Assembly (NCBI RefSeq): GCF_000585215.1
Contig: NZ_AONC01000029.1
Location: 1-64,000, forward strand
Reading direction: 5' to 3'
Length of the DNA stretch: 64,000 nt
Source: Imhoffiella purpurea
GTDB lineage: Bacteria; Pseudomonadota; Gammaproteobacteria; Chromatiales; Chromatiaceae
Shown: positions 38,099 through 46,695 of the stretch, piece by piece
Layout of the letters: each line of letters begins with the position of its first letter
Numbering within the stretch: position 1 is the first letter of the stretch
Position numbers and translations under genes: made by a program
Notes under the pieces: model-generated
Seen by the model: the letters and a program-made list of their open reading frames with translations, nothing else
What the model was told of the DNA's origin: nothing
The model's database searches: none

Positions 38099-38188
38099 AA
38101 CAAGCAATGGCCATCCGATATCGCGCGAATCGAGGAAGAGCTGTCCATCCTGCAAGGCATTCTGTCGGAGAAAAGCGATGAACCCTGA
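38099..38188 (+). pseudogene. 3' remnant of a gene cut off at the CRISPR array edge
   Basis: Starting with the first base after the last repeat, one frame gives 29 sense codons (NKQWPSDIARIEEELSILQG then ILSEKSDEP) and a TGA at 38186-38188. The stop overlaps the ATG of the next gene in the way of translationally coupled pairs. There is no start codon; upstream in this frame the repeat contains a stop. It looks like the C-terminus of a gene whose 5' part was lost when the array was placed here. Confidence 0.45.
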
Positions 38189-38417
38189 ACAAGCCGCTGG
38201 CGTTTTGGAGGAGGTCCTGCGTCGAGCCATGGACGAAGGGCTGGAGCTGCGCGACAAGGATCAGCTGAATGAGCATGACGAGGGTGCGCTCATGGCCTAT
38301 TTCACGCTGCTCGACTGGGGAAAGTCTCAGGCCGAACTTTCGGGCATCGAGTTCGCCGACCGCGAGCTACAGGATTTCGATCCCTATTCTCTGCTGAATC
38401 AGCGGCAGGCGGCCTGA
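38178..38417 (+). CDS. Small acidic protein, unknown
   Basis: 79 residues, strongly acidic and helical (MNPEQAAGVLEEVLRRAMDE). The middle reads DEGALMAYFTLLDWGKSQAEL and the end FDPYSLLNQRQAA. No family recognised. The start overlaps the end of the truncated frame described before it by 11 bases, suggesting it was the second gene of a coupled pair. The lost upstream partner might have provided its translation signals, so expression now is uncertain; AGAAAAG is the only weak ribosome binding site. Confidence 0.5.
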   Translation: MNPEQAAGVLEEVLRRAMDEGLELRDKDQLNEHDEGALMAYFTLLDWGKSQAELSGIEFADRELQDFDPYSLLNQRQAA

Positions 38418-38425
38418 GACGATCC

Positions 38426-38451
38426 GGCGCAATACGCTGCGCTATTGCGCC
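38426..38451. repeat. REP-like interspersed palindrome
   Basis: GGCGCAATA (38426-38434) and TATTGCGCC (38443-38451) form a perfect 9-bp stem around CGCTGCGC, followed by CTACAGGGC. This resembles the dispersed GGCGnAATA...TATTnCGCCCTAC palindromes common between genes in gammaproteobacteria. It lies in the 204-base gap between the small acidic gene and rdgC and may act as a transcript end for both. Confidence 0.6.
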
Positions 38452-38621
38452 CTACAGGGCGTTGAAGCCTCAGCGTTCAGCCAAGGGAGGATCGGGGGCG
38501 GCTGACAGGGGTATCGACAGCGGGGATGCTGTCGTCAAGCCTGCAGGGAAGTATTCGCGGCGTCCCCGGGCAGCCGCCACCCGGCCCGGAACGGGCCGGA
38601 TAGAGTCGCTCTTCGGCGGCC

Positions 38622-39569
38622 TCAGAAAGGCGCCTCCTGGCTGGCCGGGACCGGAGCGGGCGCGGCCAGGTCGGGCGGGATCAGGCCGAACAGCTCGTCG
38701 AAGCGGGCGATCAGCTGGCGCAGCTGCAGGGCCAGGATGGCGAACTCGGCGTCCAGGCGCATCGCCGGGTCCATCTCGTCGTCGTCCAGCTCCTCCAGCA
38801 GCGCATCGCCGACCCTCAGACGCTTGAGCGAGAGATCCTCGGCCAGGGTGAAACTCAGACGCTCGTCCCATTCCAGGGCCAGCTTGGTCGTGCGCTTGCC
38901 GGCGCGCAGATGGTTGAGGATCTCGTCGCTCGACAGATCCTGCTTGCTGCAGCGGATCACCCCGGCGGTGTCGTCGGCATCCCGCAGCTCGCAGGCATCG
39001 CCCGTGACGAAATCGCTCGGGGCCGAGTCCTCGAGCATCCAGGCGGTCATGACGGCGGTCGGGGTCTTGGCCGGATCGGGCAACCGCGCCGGGAGCGATT
39101 CCAGGGTCTCGCGCAACAGCGAGACGATGTCCTCGGCCTGCTTCTCGCTCGCCGAATCCACCACCAGCCAGCCGGCCTCGGTATCCACGTAGAGCATCGT
39201 GCGGCGCGAACGGGTGAAGGCGCGCGGCAGCATCTCGTTGACGATCTGCTCGCGCAGACGGCGGCGCTCGGCACGACCCACGTCGCGGGCCTCGCCGGCC
39301 TCTAGCTCGGCGACACGCTCGTCCAGCGCCTCGGCCACGGCGGCCGAGGGCAGCAGACGTTCCTGCTTGCGCGCACACATCAGCAGACAGCCGCCGACGC
39401 CGTGCACCAGTGCGGCCGTCTCCTCGCCGAGCGGCGCGGCCCAGCCCAGGGTCGCGGTCTCGATGGGCCCGCAGGGGCGGAAGCGGCGCGTCGCCAGCCG
39501 CTCCTCCAATTCGGCGGCATCCAGACCGAAGGGAGTATCCAGACGGAAGAGTCGAGCGTTCTTGAACAT
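38622..39569 (-). CDS. rdgC: Recombination-associated protein RdgC
   Basis: Ring-shaped DNA-binding protein that limits RecA. 315 residues from the ATG at 39569, matching E. coli RdgC (303). N-terminal MFKNARLFRLD and the central TPTAVMTAWM then VTGDACELRD and CSKQDLSSDEILNHLRAGK are diagnostic. The frame is open further upstream but that stretch has no RdgC similarity. Monocistronic, convergent with the CRISPR-side genes. Confidence 0.93.
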   Translation of the reverse strand: MFKNARLFRLDTPFGLDAAELEERLATRRFRPCGPIETATLGWAAPLGEETAALVHGVGGCLLMCARKQERLLPSAAVAEALDERVAELEAGEARDVGRAERRRLREQIVNEMLPRAFTRSRRTMLYVDTEAGWLVVDSASEKQAEDIVSLLRETLESLPARLPDPAKTPTAVMTAWMLEDSAPSDFVTGDACELRDADDTAGVIRCSKQDLSSDEILNHLRAGKRTTKLALEWDERLSFTLAEDLSLKRLRVGDALLEELDDDEMDPAMRLDAEFAILALQLRQLIARFDELFGLIPPDLAAPAPVPASQEAPF

Positions 39570-39773
39570 GGTCAGCCCCTGTGGAAAAAAGGGCCGGAGT
39601 ATGTGCCCGAGTCGGAGGGCACTGCAAGGAAAAAGGATCCAACGGCTGGAGAAGAGGGGTCGAAGACCGTGCTGGCGATTCGGTATCGGCACGACCCACC
39701 GTCTTCCTGACATTCGCGGCAGGCCCGCTCTTTCGTTAGAATACGACGATCGATCGCCATCAAACGGCTTCCC

Positions 39774-41048
39774 GTGAACGACCTCCCTCTGTCCGGCCTC
39801 TTCTTCGCGCTCTTCCTACTCATCAACCTCTCGGCCTTCTTCTCGGGATCCGAGACCGCCCTGCTCACCATGAACCGCTACAAGCTGCGGCACATGGCCG
39901 ATCAGGGGAACCGCGGCGCGCGCATCGCCCGCCGTCTGCTCGAACGGCCGGACCGGCTCATCGGCCTGATCCTGCTCGGCAACAACTTCGTCAACATCAT
40001 GGCTTCCTCGCTCGCGACCATCATCGCGCTGCGCCTCGGCGGCGAGGCGGCGATCGGTATCGCCGCGGGTCTGCTGACGCTGGTCATCCTCATCTTCGCC
40101 GAGGTCGCGCCCAAGACCTACGCGACCCTGCATCCGGAGCGGCTGGCCTTTCCGGCGGCCTATGTCTACCAGCCGCTGCTCAAGGTGCTCTACCCTATCG
40201 TCTGGTTCGTCAATCTCTTCACCAACGGCCTGCTGCGGCTGGTCGGCATCGTCCCAGAGGGAGCCCCGCCGACCGATCTCAGCCGCGAGGAGCTGCGCAC
40301 CGTGGTCAGCGAGGCGGGCGCCATGATCCCGGAACGCAGCCGTTCCATGCTGATCGCGATCCTGGATCTGGAGCACGCGACGGTGAGGGACATCATGATC
40401 CCCCGCAACGAGGTCGAGGGCATCGACATCCAGGACAGCGAGGACGAGATCGTCAAGGCGATCTGCAACGCGGGATACACCCGTCTGCCGCTCTACGACG
40501 GCAGCGTCGACAACGTCATCGGCATCTTCCACGCCCGCACCGCCCTGCACGCCCTGCTGGAGAAGGGGCTGACCAAGGACCATCTGCGCGAACTGGCCCA
40601 GGCCCCCTACTTCGTCCCCGAGGGCACGGCGCTCTATCAGCAGCTGCTCAACTTCCAGCGCGGCCGCCAGCAGATCGGCCTGGTGGTGGACGAATACGGC
40701 GACTTCCTCGGACTCATCACCCTGACCGACCTGCTCGAGGAGATCGTCGGCGAGTTCACGACCGACCCGTCCGACCAGATCGATGAGATCCATCGTGCCG
40801 AGGACGGCAGCCTGCTGGTCGACGGCAGCATCAGTCTGCGCGACCTCAATCGAACACTGCGCTGGGAGCTGCCGACACGCGGCCCCAAGACGCTCAACGG
40901 TCTCATCCTGGAATATCTGGAGACCATCCCCGAGCCCGGCACCAGCCTCAAGCTCCAGGATCACCCGATCGAGATCATCCAGACCGCCGACAACGGCGTG
41001 AAGACCGTCAAGATCATCCCCAAACCGGCCCGCAAGCCGAGACGTTGA
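39774..41048 (+). CDS. CNNM/CorC-type inner-membrane protein (YfjD/CorB family)
   Basis: 424 residues: an N-terminal DUF21/CNNM transmembrane domain (four hydrophobic stretches to about residue 160; ENSL-like LSAFFSGSETALLTMNRYKL), a CBS pair (MIPRNEVEGID through VDEYGDFLGLITLTDLLEEIVGE) and a C-terminal CorC/HlyC domain. Such proteins are linked to magnesium export or divalent-cation homeostasis. GTG start at 39774. Ends 5 bases before the first of two heptamer arrays. Confidence 0.88.
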   Translation: MNDLPLSGLFFALFLLINLSAFFSGSETALLTMNRYKLRHMADQGNRGARIARRLLERPDRLIGLILLGNNFVNIMASSLATIIALRLGGEAAIGIAAGLLTLVILIFAEVAPKTYATLHPERLAFPAAYVYQPLLKVLYPIVWFVNLFTNGLLRLVGIVPEGAPPTDLSREELRTVVSEAGAMIPERSRSMLIAILDLEHATVRDIMIPRNEVEGIDIQDSEDEIVKAICNAGYTRLPLYDGSVDNVIGIFHARTALHALLEKGLTKDHLRELAQAPYFVPEGTALYQQLLNFQRGRQQIGLVVDEYGDFLGLITLTDLLEEIVGEFTTDPSDQIDEIHRAEDGSLLVDGSISLRDLNRTLRWELPTRGPKTLNGLILEYLETIPEPGTSLKLQDHPIEIIQTADNGVKTVKIIPKPARKPRR

Positions 41049-41053
41049 GGGAA

Positions 41054-41102
41054 GCCGCCAGCCGCCAGCCGCCAGCCGCCAGCCGCCAGCCGCCAGCCGC
41101 CA
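41054..41102 (+). repeat. Heptanucleotide array GCCGCCA x7
   Basis: Seven uninterrupted GCCGCCA units (41054-41102), starting 6 bases after the CorC-type gene stop. It faces a second heptamer array of nearly complementary sequence on the other side of an 18-base spacer. Confidence 0.97.
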
Positions 41103-41120
41103 GCACTATAATCTTGCTGG

Positions 41121-41203
41121 TAGCTGGTAGCTGGTAGCTGGTAGCTGGTAGCTGGTAGCTGGTAGCTGGTAGCTGGTAGCTGGTAGCTGGTAGCTGGTAG
41201 CTG
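41121..41203 (+). repeat. Heptanucleotide array TAGCTGG x11
   Basis: Eleven perfect TAGCTGG units (41121-41197) and a 6-base partial unit end directly before the radA stop at 41205; a degenerate unit TTGCTGG precedes. Read against the left array, units pair at 6 of 7 positions (one wobble), so transcripts from either side could fold into a long hairpin. Confidence 0.97.
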
Positions 41204-41204
41204 C

Positions 41205-42575
41205 TCAAGACACCGCATCCAGCGCCTCGGCCAGGGTCCGCACCGCGCTGATCTCCAGCCCCTCGACGCCCTCCTTGGGCACGTTGCCCTTGGGCACCAC
41301 GGCGCGGCGGATGCCGTGCTTGACGGCCTCGCGCAGCCGGTCGGGACCGTTGGGCACCGGACGCACCTCGCCCGAGAGCCCGATCTCGCCGAAGACGGCC
41401 AGATCCAGCGGCAGCGGGCGGTCGCGGTAGCTCGAGAGCACGGCCATGACGACCGGCAGGTCGGCGGCGGTCTCGGCGATGCGCACACCGCCGACGACGT
41501 TGACGAAGACGTCCTGGTTGAACATGCCGACCCCGCCGTGACGGTGCAGCACCGCCAGCAGCATGGACAGCCGGTTCTGATCCAGCCCCAGGGCGACCCG
41601 GCGCGGATTGGCCAGGGGGCTCTCGTCGACCAGCGCCTGGACCTCGACCAGCAGCGGCCGGGTGCCCTCGCGGGTCACCATCACCAGGCTTCCGGAGACG
41701 GGCTGGTCGTGACGTGAGAGAAAGATGGCCGAGGGATTCTTGACCTCGCGCAGACCATGGTCGCCCATGGCGAAGACGCCCAGTTCGTTGACCGCGCCGA
41801 AGCGGTTCTTGATCGAGCGCACGATGCGAAATGGACCGCCGTGCTCGCCCTCGAAATAGAGCACGGTGTCGACCATGTGTTCGAGCACGCGCGGACCGGC
41901 GAGCGCCCCGTCCTTGGTCACGTGGCCGACCAGGAAGACCACGGTCTCCTGCTGCTTGGCGAAGCGGACCAGCTGGGCCGCCGCCTCGCGCACCTGGGAG
42001 ACCGAGCCAGGGGCCGACTGGAGCGCCTCGGTGAAGAGGGTCTGGATCGAATCCACGACCATGACCCGCGGACGCTCCTGGGCCGCGTGCGCCAGGATCT
42101 GCTCGACGCAGGTCTCGGCCAGCAACCGGATGCCGCCGCCCGAGAGCCCGAGCCGACGCGCGCGCAGACCGATCTGCTGCGGCGACTCCTCGCCGCTGAC
42201 ATAGAGGACGGACTCCTCGGCCGCCAGAGCGGCGCAGGCCTGCAGCAGCAGGGTCGACTTGCCGATCCCGGGATCGCCGCCGATCAGCACCACGGAGCCG
42301 GTCACCAGACCGCCGCCCAGCACCCGGTCCAGCTCGCCGATGCCGCTCAGGATGCGGGTGCGCTCCTCGGGGCTGACCTCGGCCAGGATCTCGATCCGCG
42401 CGTCCAGGGCGGCACCGGCATAGCCGCCACCCCGCTCCGCCGGCCGGCGCCGGATCTCGGCGGTCTCGGTCAGGCTGTTCCAGGCGCCGCAGTCGGGACA
42501 CTGACCTGCCCACTTGGGCTGGCGCGCGCCGCAGGCATTGCAGACATAGGAGACCTTGATCTTGGTCGCGGCCAT
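41205..42575 (-). CDS. radA: DNA repair protein RadA (Sms)
   Basis: DnaB-like helicase for recombination-intermediate branch extension. 456 residues from the ATG at 42575. A zinc finger at the N-terminus (CNACGARQPKWAGQCPDC), RecA-like Walker A GGDPGIGKSTLLLQ, the RadA motif KNRFG (IKNRFGAVNELGVF) and a C-terminal Lon-protease-like domain are all present. Its stop abuts the heptamer array. The frame is open upstream into an interspersed repeat, which is not part of the gene. Confidence 0.95.
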   Translation of the reverse strand: MAATKIKVSYVCNACGARQPKWAGQCPDCGAWNSLTETAEIRRRPAERGGGYAGAALDARIEILAEVSPEERTRILSGIGELDRVLGGGLVTGSVVLIGGDPGIGKSTLLLQACAALAAEESVLYVSGEESPQQIGLRARRLGLSGGGIRLLAETCVEQILAHAAQERPRVMVVDSIQTLFTEALQSAPGSVSQVREAAAQLVRFAKQQETVVFLVGHVTKDGALAGPRVLEHMVDTVLYFEGEHGGPFRIVRSIKNRFGAVNELGVFAMGDHGLREVKNPSAIFLSRHDQPVSGSLVMVTREGTRPLLVEVQALVDESPLANPRRVALGLDQNRLSMLLAVLHRHGGVGMFNQDVFVNVVGGVRIAETAADLPVVMAVLSSYRDRPLPLDLAVFGEIGLSGEVRPVPNGPDRLREAVKHGIRRAVVPKGNVPKEGVEGLEISAVRTLAEALDAVS

Positions 42576-42603
42576 GGTGGATCGAGCTCGGTGTGGTGAA
42601 TTG

Positions 42604-42633
42604 AACCGCAAAGGCGCGAAGGGCGCCAAGAAG
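42604..42633. repeat. Interspersed repeat fragment upstream of radA
   Basis: AACCGCAAAGGCGCGAAGGG followed by CGCCAAGAAG resembles the widespread intergenic element AACCGCAAAGGCGCnAAGGACGCnAAG seen in many bacterial genomes. It lies between radA and the SRPBCC gene and produces spurious N-terminal extensions of radA (APFAPLRFN). Confidence 0.5.
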
Positions 42634-42653
42634 GGTCGTTACCCGGCCCGGCG

Positions 42654-43109
42654 TCAACAGGGCTGGGACGCCAATTCCTCTTCGATCAGCGACTTGAGAT
42701 TGTTCATCATGCGGTCCGCGGTCTCCTGGAGCACGCGTCTCACCATGTTTTCGAACGGGCGCATGGCCCCGGTCAGACCCTCCAGCTCGAAGGTGAAGGC
42801 GACCCGGGTACCGCCGTCGAGCGCCTCGAAGCGATAGTCGATCAGATAGGTGTCCGACAGTTCCTTGAAGGTGATCTGGCGGCCGGACTCGAAGGTCGTG
42901 ACCCGAAACTGGCTGTCGGTGCGCCGTCCGCGATCGAAACGGACCTGGCGAGCGGTCCAGCCGACCTGCATGGGACCATCGGTCAGGGCCTCCAGCGAGC
43001 GGACCTCGGGCGACCAGCGCGGATAGTTGTGCAGAAAATCCTCGGCGACGAACTGGAACACCTGCTCAGGTGCACGCTCGACATGGATCTCCGCTTGACT
43101 CGTCAACAT
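42654..43109 (-). CDS. SRPBCC-family lipid/ligand-binding protein
   Basis: 151 residues of the START/polyketide-cyclase fold: N-terminal beta strand EIHVERAPEQVFQFVAEDF, a central WTARQVRFDRGRR, and a long C-terminal amphipathic helix (FENMVRRVLQETADRMMNNLKSLIEEEL). No catalytic motif can be assigned. Six bases upstream on this strand ends the J-domain gene region boundary; the two are in tandem, SRPBCC downstream of radA's promoter region. Confidence 0.7.
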   Translation of the reverse strand: MLTSQAEIHVERAPEQVFQFVAEDFLHNYPRWSPEVRSLEALTDGPMQVGWTARQVRFDRGRRTDSQFRVTTFESGRQITFKELSDTYLIDYRFEALDGGTRVAFTFELEGLTGAMRPFENMVRRVLQETADRMMNNLKSLIEEELASQPC

Positions 43110-43115
43110 GCGTTC

Positions 43116-43631
43116 TCATTCTCCCAGCAGCAGTCGTTTGGCTGCGTTGATCTTGGCGGCAAGATAGTCCGATCCGCCACGGTCCGGATGCATCCGCTGC
43201 ATCAGCCGGCGATGGGCGGCACGAATGGCCTCCGCGTCCGCGCCCGGCTCCACGCCCAGGATGGATCGGGCCTCGGCATCGGTCATGGGGCCACCGCCGC
43301 CCGGCGACCCGCCTCCAGCCGATTTCTGTCCTGCACCGGCCTCCCCGTTCACCCAGGCGCCCAGCCCCAGGCCCTTCAGCAGTTCGCGCAGTCCGGCGAC
43401 CGAGCGCAGCAGATACCCGGCCCGGACCAGCGCCGGGATAGCCGCAGCCACGGCGGCGAGCAAGGGGTTCAGATGGCCGAAAAGCACGGCCGCCACCAGC
43501 AGTCCGATACCGCCCCACACCAGCCACTGACGCAGCAGATGCCGGCGGCGTTCCTGCGGCAGGCGGCGCCAGGTATGCCAGCCCCAGAGGATCGCGGCGA
43601 TCAGGATGAGCAGATACAGCAGACGGGCCAT
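43116..43631 (-). CDS. Membrane-anchored J-domain protein
   Basis: 171 residues from the ATG at 43631: two hydrophobic helices near the N-terminus ([32 protein letters not shown]), a Gly-rich linker (GGGSPGGGG), and a C-terminal J domain with the HPD motif ([25 protein letters not shown]). The layout resembles Tim14/DjlA-like co-chaperones that recruit DnaK to the membrane. A start at 43667 is also possible. Confidence 0.82.
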   Translation of the reverse strand: MARLLYLLILIAAILWGWHTWRRLPQERRRHLLRQWLVWGGIGLLVAAVLFGHLNPLLAAVAAAIPALVRAGYLLRSVAGLRELLKGLGLGAWVNGEAGAGQKSAGGGSPGGGGPMTDAEARSILGVEPGADAEAIRAAHRRLMQRMHPDRGGSDYLAAKINAAKRLLLGE

Positions 43632-43783
43632 GGGATCGTTCAGCCTCTCGGATGGATGTTCGGGCAATCGGCGGGGTTCGAACCGATAGAAATGGATTCG
43701 GGTGTCCGGAATGACCGGGACATCGGCTCACCCTGCCCCTTCGATCGCTCGGCCCCGGATTGGTTCGGGTCAGCGGATTGGCA

Positions 43784-45745
43784 TCATGACCCAGCAGAGG
43801 CATCCTGGTCCAGATCGGACACAGCCTCGGCCGGATCCTCCTCGAAGAAGATCCTCACGTCCTCCATCTTTCGGGTACGCGCCATCGCGGGCAGGCTGTC
43901 GAGAAAGGTGTAGCCATAGGAGCGCGACAGCAGCCGCGGATCGCAGACCACCAGCACGCCGCGATCCTCCGTACCCCGGATCAGCCGGCCGGCCCCCTGC
44001 TTGAGGGCGATCACCGCGCGCGGCAGCTGATAGTCGCGAAAGGGGTTGCCGCCGCGCTGGCGCAGGGCGTCGATACGCGCCGAGAGCACGGGGTCGCCGG
44101 GCGAGGCGAATGGCAGGCGGTCGATCAGGACGCAGGACAGTGCCTCGCCGCGCACGTCGACGCCCTCCCAGAAGCTGGAGCTGCCGAGCAGCACGGCATT
44201 GCCGAGGGCGCGAAAGCGCTCCAGCAATTCGGCCCGAGGCGCCGTACCCTGGACCAGGATGGGATAGTCGATGCGCCCCTCCAGCCCCCTGGCCGTCTCG
44301 CGCAAGGCGCGATGGCTGGTGAAGAGCAGAAAGGCACGGCCGCGGCTGTAGCCGATGACCTCGCACGCCAGATCCAGCACATGGCGGTTGTAGTCCGGCT
44401 CGGAGGGCTGGGGCAGTCCGCGCGGGACGAACCAGAGCGCCTGGCGCGGATAGTCGAAGGGGCTGTCCCAGCGGGCGGTCTCGGCGTCCTGGATACCGAG
44501 CTGGTTGGCGAAATGCCCGAACCCCTCGGCCACCGCCAGCGTCGCCGAGGTGAAGATCCAGGCGGTACGCTCGCGCCCGATCTGATCGCGAAAGAGATCC
44601 GCGACCTCCAATGGGGTCTGATGGAAGCGGAATCCCCGCCCCTGAGTCTCGAACCAGCGCACGGCCTCCTCGGACTCGGGCGCGGCGAGGATGCGCAGCC
44701 GGCCGAGCAGATCCTTGGCGCGCGCCCGACAGGCATCGAGCCCCTTGTCGCGCCCGGCCAGCGCCTCGAGCCCGCCGGCCAGCGCGTCGAGACGCCGCTC
44801 CAGGGTCTCGAGCGCGCGCGGCACCTTGGCGTCGGCGTCGGCCATCAGATCGCGCCAGGAACCGCGGCGCTCGGACTCGCCCAGCTCCAGCCTCAGATCC
44901 TGGACGGAGCGTCTCAGGCGCGAGGTGCGGTCGACCAGTTCGGACACCTCGGGCGCGGCACGCCGGGACTCGAGCTCGGCATCCCGGGCCAGGTCCATGA
45001 GCTGGCGGCTGCTGAGCGAGACGCCGAAGAAATTGGAGGCGGTCTCGGGCAATTGATGGGCCTCGTCGATGACGAAGCAGTCGGCACCCGGCAGGATCTC
45101 GCCGAACCCCTCGTCCTTGAGCGCCAGATCGGCACAGAAGAGATGATGGTTCACCACCACCAGATCGGCCGCCTGGGCCTCGCGCCGCGCGGCGACCAGA
45201 TGGCAGTCCTGCCAGTTCGCGCAGTCCTGACCCAGACAGTTGTCGCTGCTGGAGGTCACCAGGGGCCAGATGGCTGCATCCTCCGGGATCCCCAGCTCGA
45301 CGATGTCGCCGCGCCGGGTCGACTTGGACCAGCGCCCGACCTCCTTGAGCTGGTCGCGCTGATCGCGCTCCAGGCTGGCCGGATCCTCCAGCGCCAGCTT
45401 GAGCCGATAGCGGCAGAGATAGTTGCCGCGCCCCTTGAGCAGCGCGGCGGAGAGCGGCTGACCCAGCGCCTTGCGGATCAGGGGCAGGTCGCGGTGGAAG
45501 AGCTGGTCCTGGAGATTGCGGGTGCCGGTCGAGACGATGACCTTGCGCCCGGACAGGAGCGCCGGCACCAGATAGGCGTAGGTCTTGCCCGTCCCGGTGC
45601 CGGCCTCGCAGATGAGCACCCCGCCCGAGGCCATGACCTCGGACAGGCGCTCGGCCATCGCCTGCTGCTGGTCGCGATGGGCGAAGCCGGGAATCCGGCT
45701 CGCCAGCAGGCCCTCGGGGCCGAAGACGTGAGACAGATCTGTCAT
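43784..45745 (-). CDS. yoaA: YoaA/DinG-family ATP-dependent DNA helicase
   Basis: XPD-like Fe-S helicase, 653 residues. Walker A EAGTGTGKTYAYL, then the iron-sulfur cysteines (GRGNYLCRYR and CLGQDCANWQDC), DEAH box VIDEAHQLPE, motif III FTSATL, and C-terminal GAGRLIRGTEDRG. YoaA unwinds DNA with the chi clamp-loader subunit during repair in E. coli. Downstream of the lipoprotein gene by 38 bases in the mrcB transcript direction. Confidence 0.9.
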   Translation of the reverse strand: MTDLSHVFGPEGLLASRIPGFAHRDQQQAMAERLSEVMASGGVLICEAGTGTGKTYAYLVPALLSGRKVIVSTGTRNLQDQLFHRDLPLIRKALGQPLSAALLKGRGNYLCRYRLKLALEDPASLERDQRDQLKEVGRWSKSTRRGDIVELGIPEDAAIWPLVTSSSDNCLGQDCANWQDCHLVAARREAQAADLVVVNHHLFCADLALKDEGFGEILPGADCFVIDEAHQLPETASNFFGVSLSSRQLMDLARDAELESRRAAPEVSELVDRTSRLRRSVQDLRLELGESERRGSWRDLMADADAKVPRALETLERRLDALAGGLEALAGRDKGLDACRARAKDLLGRLRILAAPESEEAVRWFETQGRGFRFHQTPLEVADLFRDQIGRERTAWIFTSATLAVAEGFGHFANQLGIQDAETARWDSPFDYPRQALWFVPRGLPQPSEPDYNRHVLDLACEVIGYSRGRAFLLFTSHRALRETARGLEGRIDYPILVQGTAPRAELLERFRALGNAVLLGSSSFWEGVDVRGEALSCVLIDRLPFASPGDPVLSARIDALRQRGGNPFRDYQLPRAVIALKQGAGRLIRGTEDRGVLVVCDPRLLSRSYGYTFLDSLPAMARTRKMEDVRIFFEEDPAEAVSDLDQDASAGS

Positions 45746-45783
45746 GGAGCCGATCGCGGAACCGGCGGGACGGGCTCAGGAGG

Positions 45784-46695
45784 TCACTGCGCGTTGGCCC
45801 GCCGCTCGGCGTCGCTGGCGCCATCGGCATCGCCGGCGCGGCGCTTGGCCTCGGCGATCATGCGCCAGTTGTCCCGCTTGACGTCGCCGTTCGACCCGGC
45901 CAGGTCGTTCGATCGCGAGGCCAGATTGCCGGCCTGCACCGTCTGACCCTGCTCCATGCGCACCCGGGCCAGCCGGTTCCACAGATAGGCCTCGCGCGGT
46001 GCGATCCTCAGCGAGCGCTCCAGCGAGGCGGCCGCGCCCGTGTAGTCGCCGGACTGTCGCTGCTGCTCGGCCTGGTTGGCCAGGGCCTGTGCGGCTGGCG
46101 GCAGAGTCGGCGCGGCCAGGTTTGACGCCGGCACAGGCGCCGGAGCCGGTTCCGCGCGCGCGACCTGAGTGGGCGGCGTCGGGGCCTCGGACGAGGGCGG
46201 CGGCATGATCGGCGGCTCGGGTTTGGGCTTCGGCTTGGGTGGCTCGGTCTTGGCGGCCGTCTGCCGAGGCGGGGGAGACGCCTGTGCAGGCGCCTCGGTC
46301 TTCGGCTTGTCGGCAGAAGCGGCCGGGGCCTGAGCGGCTGTCCTCGGCGGCTCGGATGCCGGCGGTTCGGACGACTGGGCCGTCTGCTCGGGTCGAACCG
46401 GCTCGGGCTCGGGCGGCGCGGCCGGATCCTGATAGGCATAGACCTGTGTCCGAGGCTTTTCCGGCTTGGGCGGCTCGGCCGGCTTGGGAGCGGGCTCGGA
46501 TTCGGCCGGCCGGGTCGTCGCCGAGGAGGACGACCGTGGCGTCACCTGCACCACGGGCGCCGGAGGCCCCTCGCGCGAAGGCAGGGAGCATGCGGGAAGA
46601 AGCAAGACGGGCAGGATGGCGGCTAGAAACCGCGAGCCCCATCGCACGAGAAGGGCTCGACGCGGGGTTCGGCACCAGTGAGCGACAGCTGTCAT
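45784..46695 (-). CDS. Pro-rich TPR lipoprotein, probable PBP1b activator (LpoP-like)
   Basis: 303 residues: lipobox LPAC with C36, about 160 residues of Pro/Glu/Lys-rich linker (repeats such as PPKPKPKPEPP) long enough to span the periplasm, and a C-terminal TPR unit (AQALANQAEQQRQSGDYTGA). Its ATG overlaps the mrcB stop by one base (TGATG), so it is translationally coupled to PBP1b. In Pseudomonas the TPR lipoprotein LpoP, encoded next to PBP1b, activates it; role here is inferred from this parallel. Confidence 0.75.
   Translation of the reverse strand: MTAVAHWCRTPRRALLVRWGSRFLAAILPVLLLPACSLPSREGPPAPVVQVTPRSSSSATTRPAESEPAPKPAEPPKPEKPRTQVYAYQDPAAPPEPEPVRPEQTAQSSEPPASEPPRTAAQAPAASADKPKTEAPAQASPPPRQTAAKTEPPKPKPKPEPPIMPPPSSEAPTPPTQVARAEPAPAPVPASNLAAPTLPPAAQALANQAEQQRQSGDYTGAAASLERSLRIAPREAYLWNRLARVRMEQGQTVQAGNLASRSNDLAGSNGDVKRDNWRMIAEAKRRAGDADGASDAERRANAQ

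Noticed and set aside
41205-42657. Long minus-strand frames ending in SYQLPAT repeats next to radA
   Set aside because: The peptide repeats are only translations of the TAGCTGG array in frames overlapping radA; no independent gene.
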